Source: Streptomyces griseoloalbus (GTDB lineage: Bacteria > Actinomycetota > Actinomycetes > Streptomycetales > Streptomycetaceae). Taken from it: a stretch of DNA of 64,000 nucleotides. The number at the start of each line of letters is the position of its first letter. The stretch's first letter is position 1. The notes beneath the pieces are model-generated. The model saw only the letters and a list, made by a program, of their open reading frames with translations. It was not told the origin of the DNA and did not search any database. Made by a program: the position numbers and the translations under genes. The stretch covers positions 113,559 to 177,558 of the forward strand of contig BMUD01000017.1 of assembly GCA_014650015.1 (NCBI GenBank). The letters run 5' to 3'. This document shows, piece after piece, positions 1 through 8,195 of this stretch.

Positions 1-188
1 TCCAGGGCGTGCCCGACGAGGGTCCAGTTGACCAGGTCCCGGGAGTGCAGCAGGGGCAGTCCGGGGACGCGGCCGAAGCTGGAGGCGGTCAGGTAGAAGT
101 CGTCGCCGACACGGATCACGTCCGGGTCGGACCAGTCGGCGTTCAGGACCGGGTTGCGGTAGGTGGACTCCGTCTGTCCGGCGGTCAC
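1..188 (-). CDS. Glycoside hydrolase family 43 protein, N-terminal fragment
   Basis: Only the first 62 codons lie in the window; the gene runs off the left edge. The frame opens with GTG at 188 and reads into YRNPVLNADWSDPDVIRVGD, the typical beginning of GH43 beta-xylosidase/alpha-L-arabinofuranosidase-type five-bladed propellers, where the early Asp in the SDPD stretch is the catalytic base. Its GTG overlaps the TGA of the preceding DUF6807 gene (GTGA), so it is the distal gene of the minus-strand sugar cluster. There is no obvious signal peptide in the visible N-terminus, which suggests an intracellular enzyme acting on imported oligosaccharides. Family assignment is firm; substrate (xylo- or arabino-oligosaccharide) is inferred only. 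Confidence 0.8.
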   Translation of the reverse strand, partial: MTAGQTESTYRNPVLNADWSDPDVIRVGDDFYLTASSFGRVPGLPLLHSRDLVNWTLVGHAL

Positions 189-1030
189 GGGCTCACCGCC
201 TTGCGGACCAGGGCGGCGGCGTCGTCCCGGCCGAGGCGGCCGTCGGCGACGACGGTGACGATGCGGCGGACCACGGTCTCGCCGGGCGGGACCGTCAGCC
301 GTGCCTCGTGGGCGAGGGAGGAGCCGACGCCCGGGTATGCGGCGGTGCGCACGAACCAGGGGTCGCGCCGGGTCGGTGCGGTGACCCCGGCGAAGACCAG
401 GGTCCAGGTGGATCCGGCGAGCGCGAGCCAGTCGGCGGGGCGGCCGTGGACCTCGCTCTCCCCCTCGGCGCCGGCGGTGAAGACGTCCGGTGCCGTCTCC
501 TCCTTGCGGGCCCGCCAGAAGAAGCCGCCGTAGGCCGCGCCGGGGCGGCCGTTGGTGGCCGGGCTGCCGAGGGAGAGCGGGGCGGAGGTGATGTTGGTGA
601 GGGAGAAGGTGAAATCCAGCGCCCAGGCCGTGTCGGTGAGTTCGGTGGCCGCCACCGTGCGGCGTTCGCGCAGCAGCTCGCCCGGCGCGGCCACCCAGCG
701 CAGCTCCTCCACGAACCCGTCGGGGTCGCGCAGCTGGTAGGCGGTGTGCCGCTGGGAGCCGTGGTTGTCCAGCTCGGTCGGGCCCCGGTCGCGGACGTAG
801 GTGCGCCCGCCCCAGAAGTTGAACCCCTCGACGTCGGGAACGGCGACACCGACGCCGAGGTGGTGTGCGTGGTCGGCGGGGCTCAGCTCGGTGACCGCCG
901 TACCGGCCAGGGTGGTGACGGGGTGCAGATACGGCCGCGGGGAGAGCCGGGCCGGCAGTTCGGGCCGGGTGACGTACCGGCCGACGGGCCGGCCCGCGAC
1001 GCGCAGGACCACGGAGTCGTTGCCGGTCAT
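185..1030 (-). CDS. DUF6807 (PmoA-like) family protein
   Basis: A 281-residue protein of the family annotated as DUF6807 or 'PmoA family', found widely in actinobacterial and Bacteroidetes sugar clusters; despite the old name it has no shown methane oxygenase role. Visible features are the SPADHAHHLGVGVAVPDVEG stretch near residues 50-70 and the GFNFWGG motif just after it, followed by a beta-rich body. No signal peptide or membrane segment. It sits between the Gfo/Idh dehydrogenase (4-bp ATGA overlap upstream) and the GH43 gene (4-bp GTGA overlap downstream), so it is translationally coupled to both. The biochemical function is unknown; the context suggests sugar or sugar-acid metabolism. 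Confidence 0.8.
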   Translation of the reverse strand: MTGNDSVVLRVAGRPVGRYVTRPELPARLSPRPYLHPVTTLAGTAVTELSPADHAHHLGVGVAVPDVEGFNFWGGRTYVRDRGPTELDNHGSQRHTAYQLRDPDGFVEELRWVAAPGELLRERRTVAATELTDTAWALDFTFSLTNITSAPLSLGSPATNGRPGAAYGGFFWRARKEETAPDVFTAGAEGESEVHGRPADWLALAGSTWTLVFAGVTAPTRRDPWFVRTAAYPGVGSSLAHEARLTVPPGETVVRRIVTVVADGRLGRDDAAALVRKAVSP

Positions 1031-2208
1031 CGGGTGCTCACCTCTTTCGGCAGGTGGTGCAGGGGCGGCGCCCAGGGGGCGCCCAGCTCGGAGTAGAGGG
1101 ACAGGGTGTCGGCGGCGGCCGTGACGAGGCCGTCGATGCCGGGCACGACACGGCGGTTCTCACCGGGGACGCGGTGCCAGGCACCGGCCGGCAGCGGGGC
1201 CGGGTCGGGGGCCTGCCGGATCGCCTCGACGACCTTCATGAAGGCGCCCGTCCCGTCCGGGGTGACCAGGAGCGGGGTGCCGTCGGTGAGGTGGGCGACG
1301 AGGTTCGCCAGCAGGTCGGTGCGGCCGAACCGCATCTCCTCGGGGCCGTGCTCCGCGCGCTGGAGCAGCACGCGGTCCTGCTTGTACCAGAGGGTGATCC
1401 GGCCGCGGGTGCCGTGCACCACGACGTACGGCTCGTCGGCCCGCTCGGCGCACAGCGTCGCGGCGACGGTGACCGGCCCGCCCCGCGCGGTGGTGATCCG
1501 TACGCAGGAGGTGTCGTCGGACTCGATGTCGTTGGCGCGCAGCAGTTCGGTCTCGATGCCGGTGACGTCCTCGGCGCGGGTGCTGTCGCCGAGCGCGAGG
1601 GCGGTGGCGACGGCGTGGGCGAGCGGGTTGGTCAGCGCCCCGTCGATCACGTCGACGCCGTTCAGCCGCCGCCGGCCCGCCCAGGGCGCCCGCCGGAAGT
1701 ACTCCTCGGGCCGCACCCAGGCACCGGCCCCGCCGATCCCCTGCACCCGGCCGACGGCGCCCTGCGCGACCAGTTCCCGGATCGCGGGCACGGCGTGCGA
1801 GCCGAGCGACTGGAATCCGATCTGGCAGGCGACCCCGGCCGCGGCGACCCCGTCGGCCATCCGGCGGAACTCGGCGTACGACGGAGCCGGCGGCTTCTCC
1901 AGCAGGAGGTGCACGCCCCGCGCCGCCGCCGCGAGGGCCAGGTCGGTGTGGGTGGGGATCGGGGTGCAGATCACCGCGACGCGGGCGCCGGTGGAGTCCA
2001 GCAGCGCGCCGAAGTCGGCGGACTGCTCGGGGAGCTCCCCGCCGAACTCCTCCTCGGTGAGCGGGGTGAGCTCGCAGATGCCCACGAGCCGTACGAGGCC
2101 CTCCGCCTGGAGCCGGCGGATGTTCGCCACGTGCCAGCGGCCGTGGCCGCGGGCGCCGGCGAGGACGACGGGGACCGGGTCGCCGGGTGCGGTCCGGGGT
2201 TCCGTCAT
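1027..2208 (-). CDS. Gfo/Idh/MocA family oxidoreductase
   Basis: A 393-residue NAD(P)-dependent dehydrogenase of the glucose-fructose oxidoreductase/inositol dehydrogenase family. The N-terminal Rossmann domain (about 1-130) carries the AGARGHGRWH nucleotide-binding turn and the conserved LLEKPPAP motif with the family Lys; the C-terminal half is the alpha/beta substrate domain. The start is the ATG at 2208, which overlaps the stop of the upstream permease (ATGA); longer upstream extensions in the same frame lie over permease codons and were rejected. It is cotranscribed with ABC sugar permeases and a GH43 gene, so oxidation or epimerisation of an imported sugar is likely. The exact substrate cannot be read from sequence. 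Confidence 0.85.
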   Translation of the reverse strand: MTEPRTAPGDPVPVVLAGARGHGRWHVANIRRLQAEGLVRLVGICELTPLTEEEFGGELPEQSADFGALLDSTGARVAVICTPIPTHTDLALAAAARGVHLLLEKPPAPSYAEFRRMADGVAAAGVACQIGFQSLGSHAVPAIRELVAQGAVGRVQGIGGAGAWVRPEEYFRRAPWAGRRRLNGVDVIDGALTNPLAHAVATALALGDSTRAEDVTGIETELLRANDIESDDTSCVRITTARGGPVTVAATLCAERADEPYVVVHGTRGRITLWYKQDRVLLQRAEHGPEEMRFGRTDLLANLVAHLTDGTPLLVTPDGTGAFMKVVEAIRQAPDPAPLPAGAWHRVPGENRRVVPGIDGLVTAAADTLSLYSELGAPWAPPLHHLPKEVSTR

Positions 2209-3101
2209 CCCTTCACCGCCCCCGCGCTGAACCCGGTGATCAGCCACTTCTGGATGAAGGCGAAGACGATCACGACGGGGACGGCCGCGATGATGCCGCC
2301 CGCGGCGAGGGCGCCGAGGTCGACGCTGTCCGCGCTCATGAGGGTGTTGAGGCCGACCGGGATGGTCTGCTTCTCCTGGTTGTTGAGGAACATCAGGGCG
2401 AACAGGAAGTGGTTCCAGGAGTGGACGAAGGCGAAGGAGCCGACGGCGATCAGACCGGGCCGCAGCAGCGGCAGGACGACGATCCTGAACGACGTCATCC
2501 GGTTGCAGCCGTCGACCCAGGCGGCCTCCTCCAGGGTGTACGGCACGTTCTTGATGAAGTTGCTGATCAGGATCATCGACAGCGGCAGCTGGAAGACCGT
2601 CTCGGCGATGATGACGCTGCCGAGGGAGTTGATCATCTGCAGCCCGGCGAAGATCTCGAACAGCGGGACCAGCAGCAGCGCGCCGGGCACGAACTGGGAG
2701 CACAGCAGGCCCAGCATGAACGCCCGCTTGATCTTGAAGTCGAACCGGGCGAGGGCGTAGCCGCCGGCCAGGGCGACCAGCGTCGTCATGATCAGGGTGG
2801 CGACGCCGACCAGCACGCTGTTGTAGAAGAAGGTGCCGAAGCTGCGGTCCGTCCACACCTTCTCGAAGTGGACGAAGGTCATCGGCCAGGGCACCAGCGA
2901 GGTCGAGCCGGCCGGGCGCAGCGCGAAGAGCAGGATCCAGTAGAAGGGGATGAGGGTGAAGACGAGGTAGATGCCCAGGGGCAGGTAGATCTGCCAGCGG
3001 GGTGCCTCGTCCCAGGCCCGGCGCCGCTTCGTCGGGCGGGGCGCTGCGGGGGCGGCGTGCGCGGGAGCGGGGGCGGCCTTGGTGGCCTCGGTGGTGATCA
3101 C
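2205..3101 (-). CDS. Carbohydrate ABC transporter permease (MalG-type)
   Basis: A 298-residue inner-membrane permease with six predicted segments after a positively charged, Ala/Pro-rich N-terminus. The cytoplasmic EAA loop is visible as EEAAWVDGCNRMTSFRIVVLP, the docking site for the ATPase. The start is GTG at 3101, overlapping the previous permease stop (GTGA). Together with the upstream permease it forms the membrane channel of a CUT1-type sugar importer. Neither an ATPase nor a solute-binding protein gene is found in the cluster inside the window; in Streptomyces the shared MsiK ATPase usually serves such systems. Confidence 0.9.
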   Translation of the reverse strand: MITTEATKAAPAPAHAAPAAPRPTKRRRAWDEAPRWQIYLPLGIYLVFTLIPFYWILLFALRPAGSTSLVPWPMTFVHFEKVWTDRSFGTFFYNSVLVGVATLIMTTLVALAGGYALARFDFKIKRAFMLGLLCSQFVPGALLLVPLFEIFAGLQMINSLGSVIIAETVFQLPLSMILISNFIKNVPYTLEEAAWVDGCNRMTSFRIVVLPLLRPGLIAVGSFAFVHSWNHFLFALMFLNNQEKQTIPVGLNTLMSADSVDLGALAAGGIIAAVPVVIVFAFIQKWLITGFSAGAVKG

Positions 3102-4033
3102 TTGCTTTCGCCTCCGAACTTGCTCAGCCGCAGGTAGACCATCGAGCAGAAGAGCAGGATCACGAACGCGACCGTGGTGAGGGCCGACGCGTAGCCGAAG
3201 TTGTGGGCGTCGATCGAGGTGTTGGCGATGTACAGCGGCAGCGTCGTGGTCTCGCCCGCGGGTCCGCCGCCGGTCAGCGTGTAGAGCAGGTCGACGTTGT
3301 TGAACTCCCACACCGCGCGCAGCAGCGTGGACAGGATGATGGCGTCCTTCAGGTGCGGCAGCGTGATGTGCCAGAACTGCTTGATGCGGCTCGCCCCGTC
3401 GACCTCGGCGGCCTCGTAGAGGTCCTTCGAGACGGACTGGAGGTCGGCGAGGATGAGGATGGCGAAGAAGGGGACGCCCCGCCACAGGTCGGCGACGACC
3501 ACCGCCGGGAAGACCGTGGAGGTGTCCGACAGCCAGCTGACGCCGTAGTCGCCGACGCCCATGTCCGCGAGGTAGCGGGTGATGCCGGTCTGGGAGTTGT
3601 AGAGCAGCACCCAGATCGCGGAGGTCAGCACGCCGGAGACGGCCCACGGCGAGAAGACGAGGGCGCGCCCCATGGCGCGGCCGACGAAGGTCTGGTTGAC
3701 GATGAGGGCGAGCGCCAGGCCGAACAGCAGTTGCAGGCCGACCTCGACGAACACCCACTTGGCGCTGAAGACCAGCGTGTCCCAGAACAGCGGGTCGTCG
3801 GTGAAGATGCGGGTGAAGTTGTCGAAGCCCGCGTAGCCGTTCCGCCAGGGTTTGGTGGGGTTGTAGTTCTGCAGGCTGTAATAGAAGACGCTGATGACCG
3901 GGTATGCGATGAAACCCAGCATGAGCAGGGCGGCCGGCGCGATCAGCAGGTAGGGAAGCCTGCGGGGCGTGGCGGAGGCACGGCGCCGCCGGGGTGGCGC
4001 GGGCGGTTTCGCCACGGCTGCGGCATGGGCCAT
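3098..4033 (-). CDS. Carbohydrate ABC transporter permease (MalF-type)
   Basis: A 311-residue permease, first gene of the distal half of the cluster. The N-terminus is basic (RRRRASATPRR), followed by a membrane segment at about 30-50 and a typical EAA loop, YEAAEVDGASRIKQFWHITLP. The ATG at 4033 is preceded by GGAGAA at a suitable distance. It overlaps the next permease by GTGA. The 97-bp gap to the dehydratase gene upstream contains a LacI-type palindrome (4085-4092), so this block may have its own promoter. The substrate is unknown; the surrounding genes point to a pentose or uronate-derived sugar. Confidence 0.9.
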   Translation of the reverse strand: MAHAAAVAKPPAPPRRRRASATPRRLPYLLIAPAALLMLGFIAYPVISVFYYSLQNYNPTKPWRNGYAGFDNFTRIFTDDPLFWDTLVFSAKWVFVEVGLQLLFGLALALIVNQTFVGRAMGRALVFSPWAVSGVLTSAIWVLLYNSQTGITRYLADMGVGDYGVSWLSDTSTVFPAVVVADLWRGVPFFAILILADLQSVSKDLYEAAEVDGASRIKQFWHITLPHLKDAIILSTLLRAVWEFNNVDLLYTLTGGGPAGETTTLPLYIANTSIDAHNFGYASALTTVAFVILLFCSMVYLRLSKFGGESK

Positions 4034-4084
4034 GACTGTTCTCCGTTTCTCGGTACGTCGTGCTGTGTGGTGCGTGAGCGGGTG

Positions 4085-4092
4085 AAGCGCTT
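4085..4092. promoter_or_regulatory. Candidate LacI-family operator before the permease genes
   Basis: A perfect AAGCGCTT palindrome; read on the minus strand the context GAAAGCGCTTCA matches 10 of 12 positions of GAAAGCGCTTTC, a common LacI/CcpA-type operator. It lies about 52 bp upstream of the permease ATG at 4033. No LacI gene is in the window. Candidate only. Confidence 0.4.
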
Positions 4093-4130
4093 TCTTCGTA
4101 GGTGTGCGGTTGTCCGGACGCGGCGGCGGA

Positions 4131-5873
4131 TCAGCCGGCGTAGGGGTCCTGGACGGTGCCCGGGCGGGCGAGGAACTCGAAGTCGCAGCCGGTGTCGGCC
4201 TGGGTGATCTGTTCGTTGTAGAGCGCGCCGTATCCGCGCTCGTAACGGACGGGCGGCGCCGTCCACTGCGCCCTGCGACGCTCCAACTCCTCGTCGTCCA
4301 CGTTGAGTTGCAGCAGGCGGTGCTCGACGTCGAGGGTGATGGAGTCCCCGGTGCGCACCAGGGCCAGCGGGCCGCCGACGTACGACTCGGGGGCGACGTG
4401 CAGGACACAGGTGCCGTAGCTCGTCCCGCTCATCCGGGCGTCGGAGATCCGCACCATGTCCCGCACCCCCTGCTTGAGCAGATGGTCGGGCAGCGGCAGC
4501 ATCCCGTACTCGGGCATGCCCGGGCCGCCCTTGGGGCCGGCGTTGCGCAGGACGAGCACACTGTCCGCCGTGATGTTCAGCGCCGGGTCGTTGATGGTCC
4601 GCTGCATCTGCTTGTAGTCGTCGAAGACGACGGCGGGACCGGTGTGCCGCAGCAGATGGGGTTCGGCGGCGATGTGCTTGATGACGGCGCCGTCCGGGCA
4701 GAGGTTGCCGCGCAGTACGGCGACCCCGCCCTCGTCCGCGACCGGGTTGTCCCGGGGCCGGATGACGTCGTCGTTGTGGACCTGCGCGCCGGCGATCTGC
4801 TCGCGCATCGTGTCGTGGGAGACGGTGGGCCGGTCCAGGTGGAGCAGGTCCGGGATCCGGGAGAGGAACCCGGGCAGACCGCCCGCGAAGTGGAAGTCCT
4901 CCATCAGGTACGTCTGTCCGCCGGGCCGGACGTTGGCCAGCACCGGGACGGTGCGGGCGATGCGGTCGAAGTCGCCGAGGGTGAGCTTGACGCCCGCGCG
5001 TCCCGCCATGGCGATCAGGTGGATCACGGCGTTGGTGGAGCCGCCGAGGCCGAGGACGGTCGTCACCGCGTCCTCGAACGCGTCCGCGGTGAGGATGTCG
5101 CTCAGCTTCCGGTCCCTGTGCACCAGTTCGACGATGCGCAGTCCGGCCGCGGCGGCCATCCGGTCGTGCCCGGAGTCGACGGCCGGGATGCTGGACGCGC
5201 CCGGGACCGTGACGCCGAGGGCCTCGGCGGCGGCGGTCAGCGTGGACGCCGTGCCCATCGTCATGCAGTGGCCGGGCGAGCGGGCCAGGCCGCTCTCCAG
5301 TTCCTGCATCTCGCAGTCGCCGATGACGCCGGCCCGCTTGTCGTCCCAGTACTTCCACATGTCGGTGCCGGAGCCGAGGACCTCGTTGCGCCAGTGTCCG
5401 GGGAGCATCGGCCCGGCGGGCACGAACACGGCCGGCAGGTCGACGCTGGCCGCGCCCATCAGCAGGGCGGGCGTGGACTTGTCGCAGCCGCCCATCAGCA
5501 CCGCCCCGTCGACCGGGTAGGAGCGCAGCAACTCCTCGGTCTCCATGGCGAGGAGGTTGCGGTAGAGCATGGGCGTCGGCTTCTGGAAGGTCTCACTCAG
5601 GGTGGAGACCGGGAACTCGAGCGGGAAGCCGCCCGCCTGCCAGACACCCCGCTTGACGGCCTGCGCGCGGTCGCGCAGATGCACGTGACAGGGATTGATG
5701 TCGGACCAGGTGTTGAGGATCGCGATGACGGGCTTGCCCAGGTGCTCCTCGGGCAGATAGCCGAGCTGGCGGGTGCGGGCGCGGTGGCTGAAGGAGCGCA
5801 GTCCGTCGGTGCCGTACCACTGGTGGCTGCGCAGTTCCTCGGGCCGCTTGCGCCGCTCGTCGGGGACGCTCAT
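4131..5873 (-). CDS. IlvD/Edd-family sugar-acid dehydratase (L-arabinonate dehydratase-like)
   Basis: A 580-residue dehydratase, the usual length of L-arabinonate/D-xylonate dehydratases, which convert an aldonic acid to a 2-keto-3-deoxy acid using a [2Fe-2S] cluster and Mg2+. All three cluster cysteines are visible: NTWSDINPCHVH (about residue 60), MGGCDKSTPA (about 128) and PGHCMTMGTAST (about 200). The start is the ATG at 5873, overlapping the stop of the DapA-like gene (ATGA). Pairing with a DapA-family enzyme and a GntR regulator is the standard arrangement for non-phosphorylative pentonate breakdown. True dihydroxy-acid dehydratase (branched-chain amino acid pathway) is less likely given this neighbourhood and the motif variants. 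Confidence 0.85.
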   Translation of the reverse strand: MSVPDERRKRPEELRSHQWYGTDGLRSFSHRARTRQLGYLPEEHLGKPVIAILNTWSDINPCHVHLRDRAQAVKRGVWQAGGFPLEFPVSTLSETFQKPTPMLYRNLLAMETEELLRSYPVDGAVLMGGCDKSTPALLMGAASVDLPAVFVPAGPMLPGHWRNEVLGSGTDMWKYWDDKRAGVIGDCEMQELESGLARSPGHCMTMGTASTLTAAAEALGVTVPGASSIPAVDSGHDRMAAAAGLRIVELVHRDRKLSDILTADAFEDAVTTVLGLGGSTNAVIHLIAMAGRAGVKLTLGDFDRIARTVPVLANVRPGGQTYLMEDFHFAGGLPGFLSRIPDLLHLDRPTVSHDTMREQIAGAQVHNDDVIRPRDNPVADEGGVAVLRGNLCPDGAVIKHIAAEPHLLRHTGPAVVFDDYKQMQRTINDPALNITADSVLVLRNAGPKGGPGMPEYGMLPLPDHLLKQGVRDMVRISDARMSGTSYGTCVLHVAPESYVGGPLALVRTGDSITLDVEHRLLQLNVDDEELERRRAQWTAPPVRYERGYGALYNEQITQADTGCDFEFLARPGTVQDPYAG

Positions 5874-6778
5874 ATGGACCACCCCGCGGCGATCGCGGCG
5901 ACCTCGGCGCGCTCGCTCTCCGGCAGCGTCCTGCTCGGCGGGCGGACCTCGCGGCGGCACAGGCCGAGGGAGGCGAGGGCCTCCTTGACGACGGTGACGT
6001 TGTTGGCGGAGCCGTTGCCGGCGCGCAGTTCCTCGAAGCGGCGGATCTGCTCCCACACCTTCATGGCGGTCGGGTAGTCGCCGGAGCGCAGCGCCTCGAT
6101 CATGTTCAGCGAGACCGACGGGGCGACGTTGACCAGGCCCGAGGTGAAGCCGGTGGCGCCCGCGGAGAAGTAGGAGGGGGCGTACGGCTCGGCGAGTCCG
6201 GCGACCCACACGAACCGTTCGAGTCCCGCGTCCCGGGCGAAGGCGGCGAACCTCGACGCGTCCGGTACGGCGTACTTCACGCCGATGACGTTGGGGCAGG
6301 CGTCGGCGAGTTCGGCGAGGCGGGCTCCGGTCAGCTGCGCGTTGCGGATGTAGGGGACGACGCCGAGCTCGGGCACGGCCTCGGCGATCGCGCGGTGGTA
6401 GTCGACCCAGCCGCTCTGCGAGACGTAGGGGTGGACGGGCTGGTGCACCATCACCATCTGCGCGCCCAGCTCACGGGCGTGCCGCGCGGAGGCGACGGCG
6501 GTGGGCACGTCGTGGCCCACACCGACGAGGATCACCGAGCGTCCGCCGGCCTCCTCGATGGTCAGCTCGGTGACCAGGCGGCGCTCTTCGGGCGTCAGGG
6601 CGTAGAACTCGCCGGTGTTGCCGTTGGGCGTGAGGGTCGTGATGCCACCGTCGAGGAGACGACGCAGCAGGGCCCGGTAGGTGCCGGGGTCGACCGTGCC
6701 GTCCTCGGCGAACGGGGTCACCGGGATCGCCACCACGTCGGCCAGGGCCGCCCGCTGGGTGTCGAACGTCGTTGTCAT
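5870..6778 (-). CDS. DapA-family (dihydrodipicolinate synthase-like) lyase or dehydratase
   Basis: A 302-residue class I aldolase-type TIM barrel. The Schiff-base lysine is in PNVIGVKYAVPDAS (about residue 170) and the catalytic tyrosine in LGVVPYIRNAQ (about 140). The NGNTGEFYALTPEER motif replaces the GTTGE of true DapA, as in sugar-acid branches of the family. It is coupled by ATGA overlaps to the GntR gene before it and the dehydratase gene after it. The likely role is processing of the 2-keto-3-deoxy sugar acid made by that dehydratase, either by aldol cleavage or by dehydration. Lysine biosynthesis is improbable because a bona fide dapA lies at 28155. Confidence 0.85.
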   Translation of the reverse strand: MTTTFDTQRAALADVVAIPVTPFAEDGTVDPGTYRALLRRLLDGGITTLTPNGNTGEFYALTPEERRLVTELTIEEAGGRSVILVGVGHDVPTAVASARHARELGAQMVMVHQPVHPYVSQSGWVDYHRAIAEAVPELGVVPYIRNAQLTGARLAELADACPNVIGVKYAVPDASRFAAFARDAGLERFVWVAGLAEPYAPSYFSAGATGFTSGLVNVAPSVSLNMIEALRSGDYPTAMKVWEQIRRFEELRAGNGSANNVTVVKEALASLGLCRREVRPPSRTLPESERAEVAAIAAGWSI

Positions 6779-7470
6779 GCCTGACCGTCCTCTTTCTGGG
6801 CTTCCGGGGCGTCCCCGGTCCACGGGATGTCGAACCCCGCATCGGGGAACGCCCGCCGCACGAACGACGCGATGTGCGAGTGCAGGGCGCGCGCCGCGCC
6901 GTCCGCGTCCCCGTCCAGGGCGAGCCGCAGGATCTCCCGGTGCTCGCTCGCCTCCCGGTCCCAGGAGGGATCGGCGGCCCAGGCGACGGCCGAGACGAGG
7001 GCGGCTTGGTCGCGGACCTCGTCGAGCATCCGGCCGAGCAGCGGGTTGCCGCACGGGACGTACAGGGCGCGGTGGAACGCCCGGTTGGCCAGGGAGCGTT
7101 CGGCGGTGTCGGTGGCCCCGTCGGCCCTGGTCAGCGCCTCGCGTGCGGCGTCGAGGGAGGCACCGCGCCGGACGGCGCGCTTGAGTGCCTCGGGTTCGAG
7201 GAGCAGCCGCACGTCGTAGACCTCGCGCGCCATGTCCGCGTCGACCATGCGCACCGTGACGCCCTTGTACTGGCTCATCACGACCAGTCCGGTGCCGGCC
7301 AGGGTCTTGAGCGCCTCGCGCACCGGGGTCTTGGACACCCCGAACTGTGCGGCGAGGTCGGTCTCGACCAGGGCCTGGCCCGGTGTGAACCGGCCGGTGA
7401 GTATGCGGCGTTTGATCTCCTCCAGCACGTACTGCGTGCGGGAGGGGATCGGCGTGGGCACAGAGGTCAT
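6775..7470 (-). CDS. GntR-family regulator, FadR (FCD) subfamily
   Basis: A 231-residue regulator. The N-terminal winged helix includes VETDLAAQFGVSKTPVREAL, the hallmark GntR recognition helix (about residues 35-60). The C-terminal all-helical FCD domain keeps the metal-binding histidines (NRAFHRALY, SEHREILRL, ALHSHIASF) that bind small organic acids. The start is the ATG at 7468-7470; in-frame sequence further upstream runs through the promoter repeats and lacks coding character. First gene of the sugar-acid operon, joined to the next by ATGA. It very likely senses a sugar acid and controls its own operon through the repeats at 7483-7537. Confidence 0.9.
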   Translation of the reverse strand: MTSVPTPIPSRTQYVLEEIKRRILTGRFTPGQALVETDLAAQFGVSKTPVREALKTLAGTGLVVMSQYKGVTVRMVDADMAREVYDVRLLLEPEALKRAVRRGASLDAAREALTRADGATDTAERSLANRAFHRALYVPCGNPLLGRMLDEVRDQAALVSAVAWAADPSWDREASEHREILRLALDGDADGAARALHSHIASFVRRAFPDAGFDIPWTGDAPEAQKEDGQA

Positions 7471-7482
7471 GCGCGCCTCTCG

Positions 7483-7537
7483 GATCTCGCGTATCTGATC
7501 TCGCGTATCGCGTCTCATATATGACGTACGAAGTACG
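7483..7537 (-). promoter_or_regulatory. Operator/promoter region of the GntR operon
   Basis: Three elements lie in 55 bp just upstream of the regulator start. Two direct copies of GATCTCGCGTATC occupy 7483-7495 and 7497-7509 (14-bp period). A perfect palindrome TCATATATGA occupies 7515-7524. A dyad CGTAC-GAA-GTACG occupies 7525-7537. FadR-type GntR proteins bind short AT-rich dyads, so the palindromes are good candidates for autoregulation. The -10/-35 cannot be fixed by eye. Confidence 0.5.
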
Positions 7538-7924
7538 ACGCGATGACCGTAGGAGTGGCCCGAGGTTTCGTCAATGCTTCCGACAGGAGAAGTTGCCGTT
7601 GCTTCACACGGTGCGGGTGCGGCCCCGCCGGGCGGGGGCGGTGGGAAGGCACGCTCCCGCACACGGGACGACTTCGTTCGCAGTCGCGATGTCGTCGCTG
7701 CCGCGCCCGCGGGAGCACCGGACGGGAGCGCGGGTCAGGATGGCCAACGTGAGGCTATGAACAGCAGATTGGCGGCGTGACCGGCATGCGGACGGGAGAT
7801 CCGTACGGCGATCAGCCGTTTCGGATCCGTGTGCCACCGCGATGCGGCGAACACGGCGAAGCCCGCCGCACCCACACCTCGGCGCCCGGTCCGCCCGGAA
7901 GGGGCACAACGCGCGCGTCCACGT

Positions 7925-8062
7925 CGGGCGGGCGCGGCGGGCTCGGGTGGGCGGGCTCGGGCGGGCGCGGGCGGGCTCGTGCGGGCGGGCGCGGCGGGCT
8001 CGGCGGGCGGGCTCGGGCGGGCTCGGGCGGGCTCGGGCGGGCGGGCGGGCGCGGGGGGCCGT
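7925..8062. repeat. G-rich degenerate repeat tract
   Basis: A run built from variants of GGGCGGGCTCG and GGGCGGGCGCG repeated more than ten times. The plus strand is strongly purine-skewed with frequent G3 runs, so it could form G-quadruplex or slipped structures. It is followed directly by the 18-bp and 21-bp arrays. Confidence 0.75.
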
Positions 8063-8084
8063 GGAGCAGCGGTGCGCTATGCGG

Positions 8085-8138
8085 CGACCGCTCAGGGGGC
8101 GGAGGCCGCTCAGGGGGCGGCGACCGCTCAGGGGGTGG
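8085..8138. repeat. 18-bp tandem repeat, three units
   Basis: Three consecutive units at 8085-8102, 8103-8120 and 8121-8138, each containing CCGCTCAGGGGG. The first four bases alternate between CGAC and AGGC, giving a 36-bp higher-order period. The array lies downstream of the minus-strand gene ending at 8196, and each unit carries TCA (TGA on that strand). Confidence 0.85.
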
Positions 8139-8149
8139 AGGCCGTCCCC

Positions 8150-8190
8150 GCCCCGGAACGGGTCCGCTTCGCCCCGGAACGGGTCCGCTT
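8150..8190. repeat. 21-bp tandem duplication
   Basis: Two identical 20-bp blocks (8150-8169 and 8171-8190; core CCCCGGAACGGGTCCGC) separated by one base. The core contains the dyad CCGGAACGGG. The second copy ends 5 bp before the stop codon of the minus-strand gene at 8196. Confidence 0.85.
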
Positions 8191-8195
8191 TGGGC

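Larger units (their letters stand above)
7541..8195. other. Long intergenic region without a credible gene
   Basis: About 655 bp between the GntR promoter and the convergent end of the DinB-like gene. Short open frames exist on both strands but none has a ribosome-binding site, family resemblance or sustained codon bias. The right two-thirds is occupied by G-rich low-complexity sequence and two short tandem arrays listed separately. Confidence 0.6.

Noticed and set aside
1054-2760. Long open frame (over 560 codons) on the plus strand opposite the Gfo/Idh and permease genes
   Set aside because: Antisense frame kept open by extreme third-position GC; no family resemblance, and it covers two clear genes on the other strand. 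Similar frames opposite sufB, sufD, tkt and others were dropped for the same reason.
4131-5873. True IlvD (branched-chain amino acid dihydroxy-acid dehydratase)
   Set aside because: The neighbours are sugar-acid genes with a GntR regulator and a DapA-like enzyme, and the motif context is of the arabinonate dehydratase branch.
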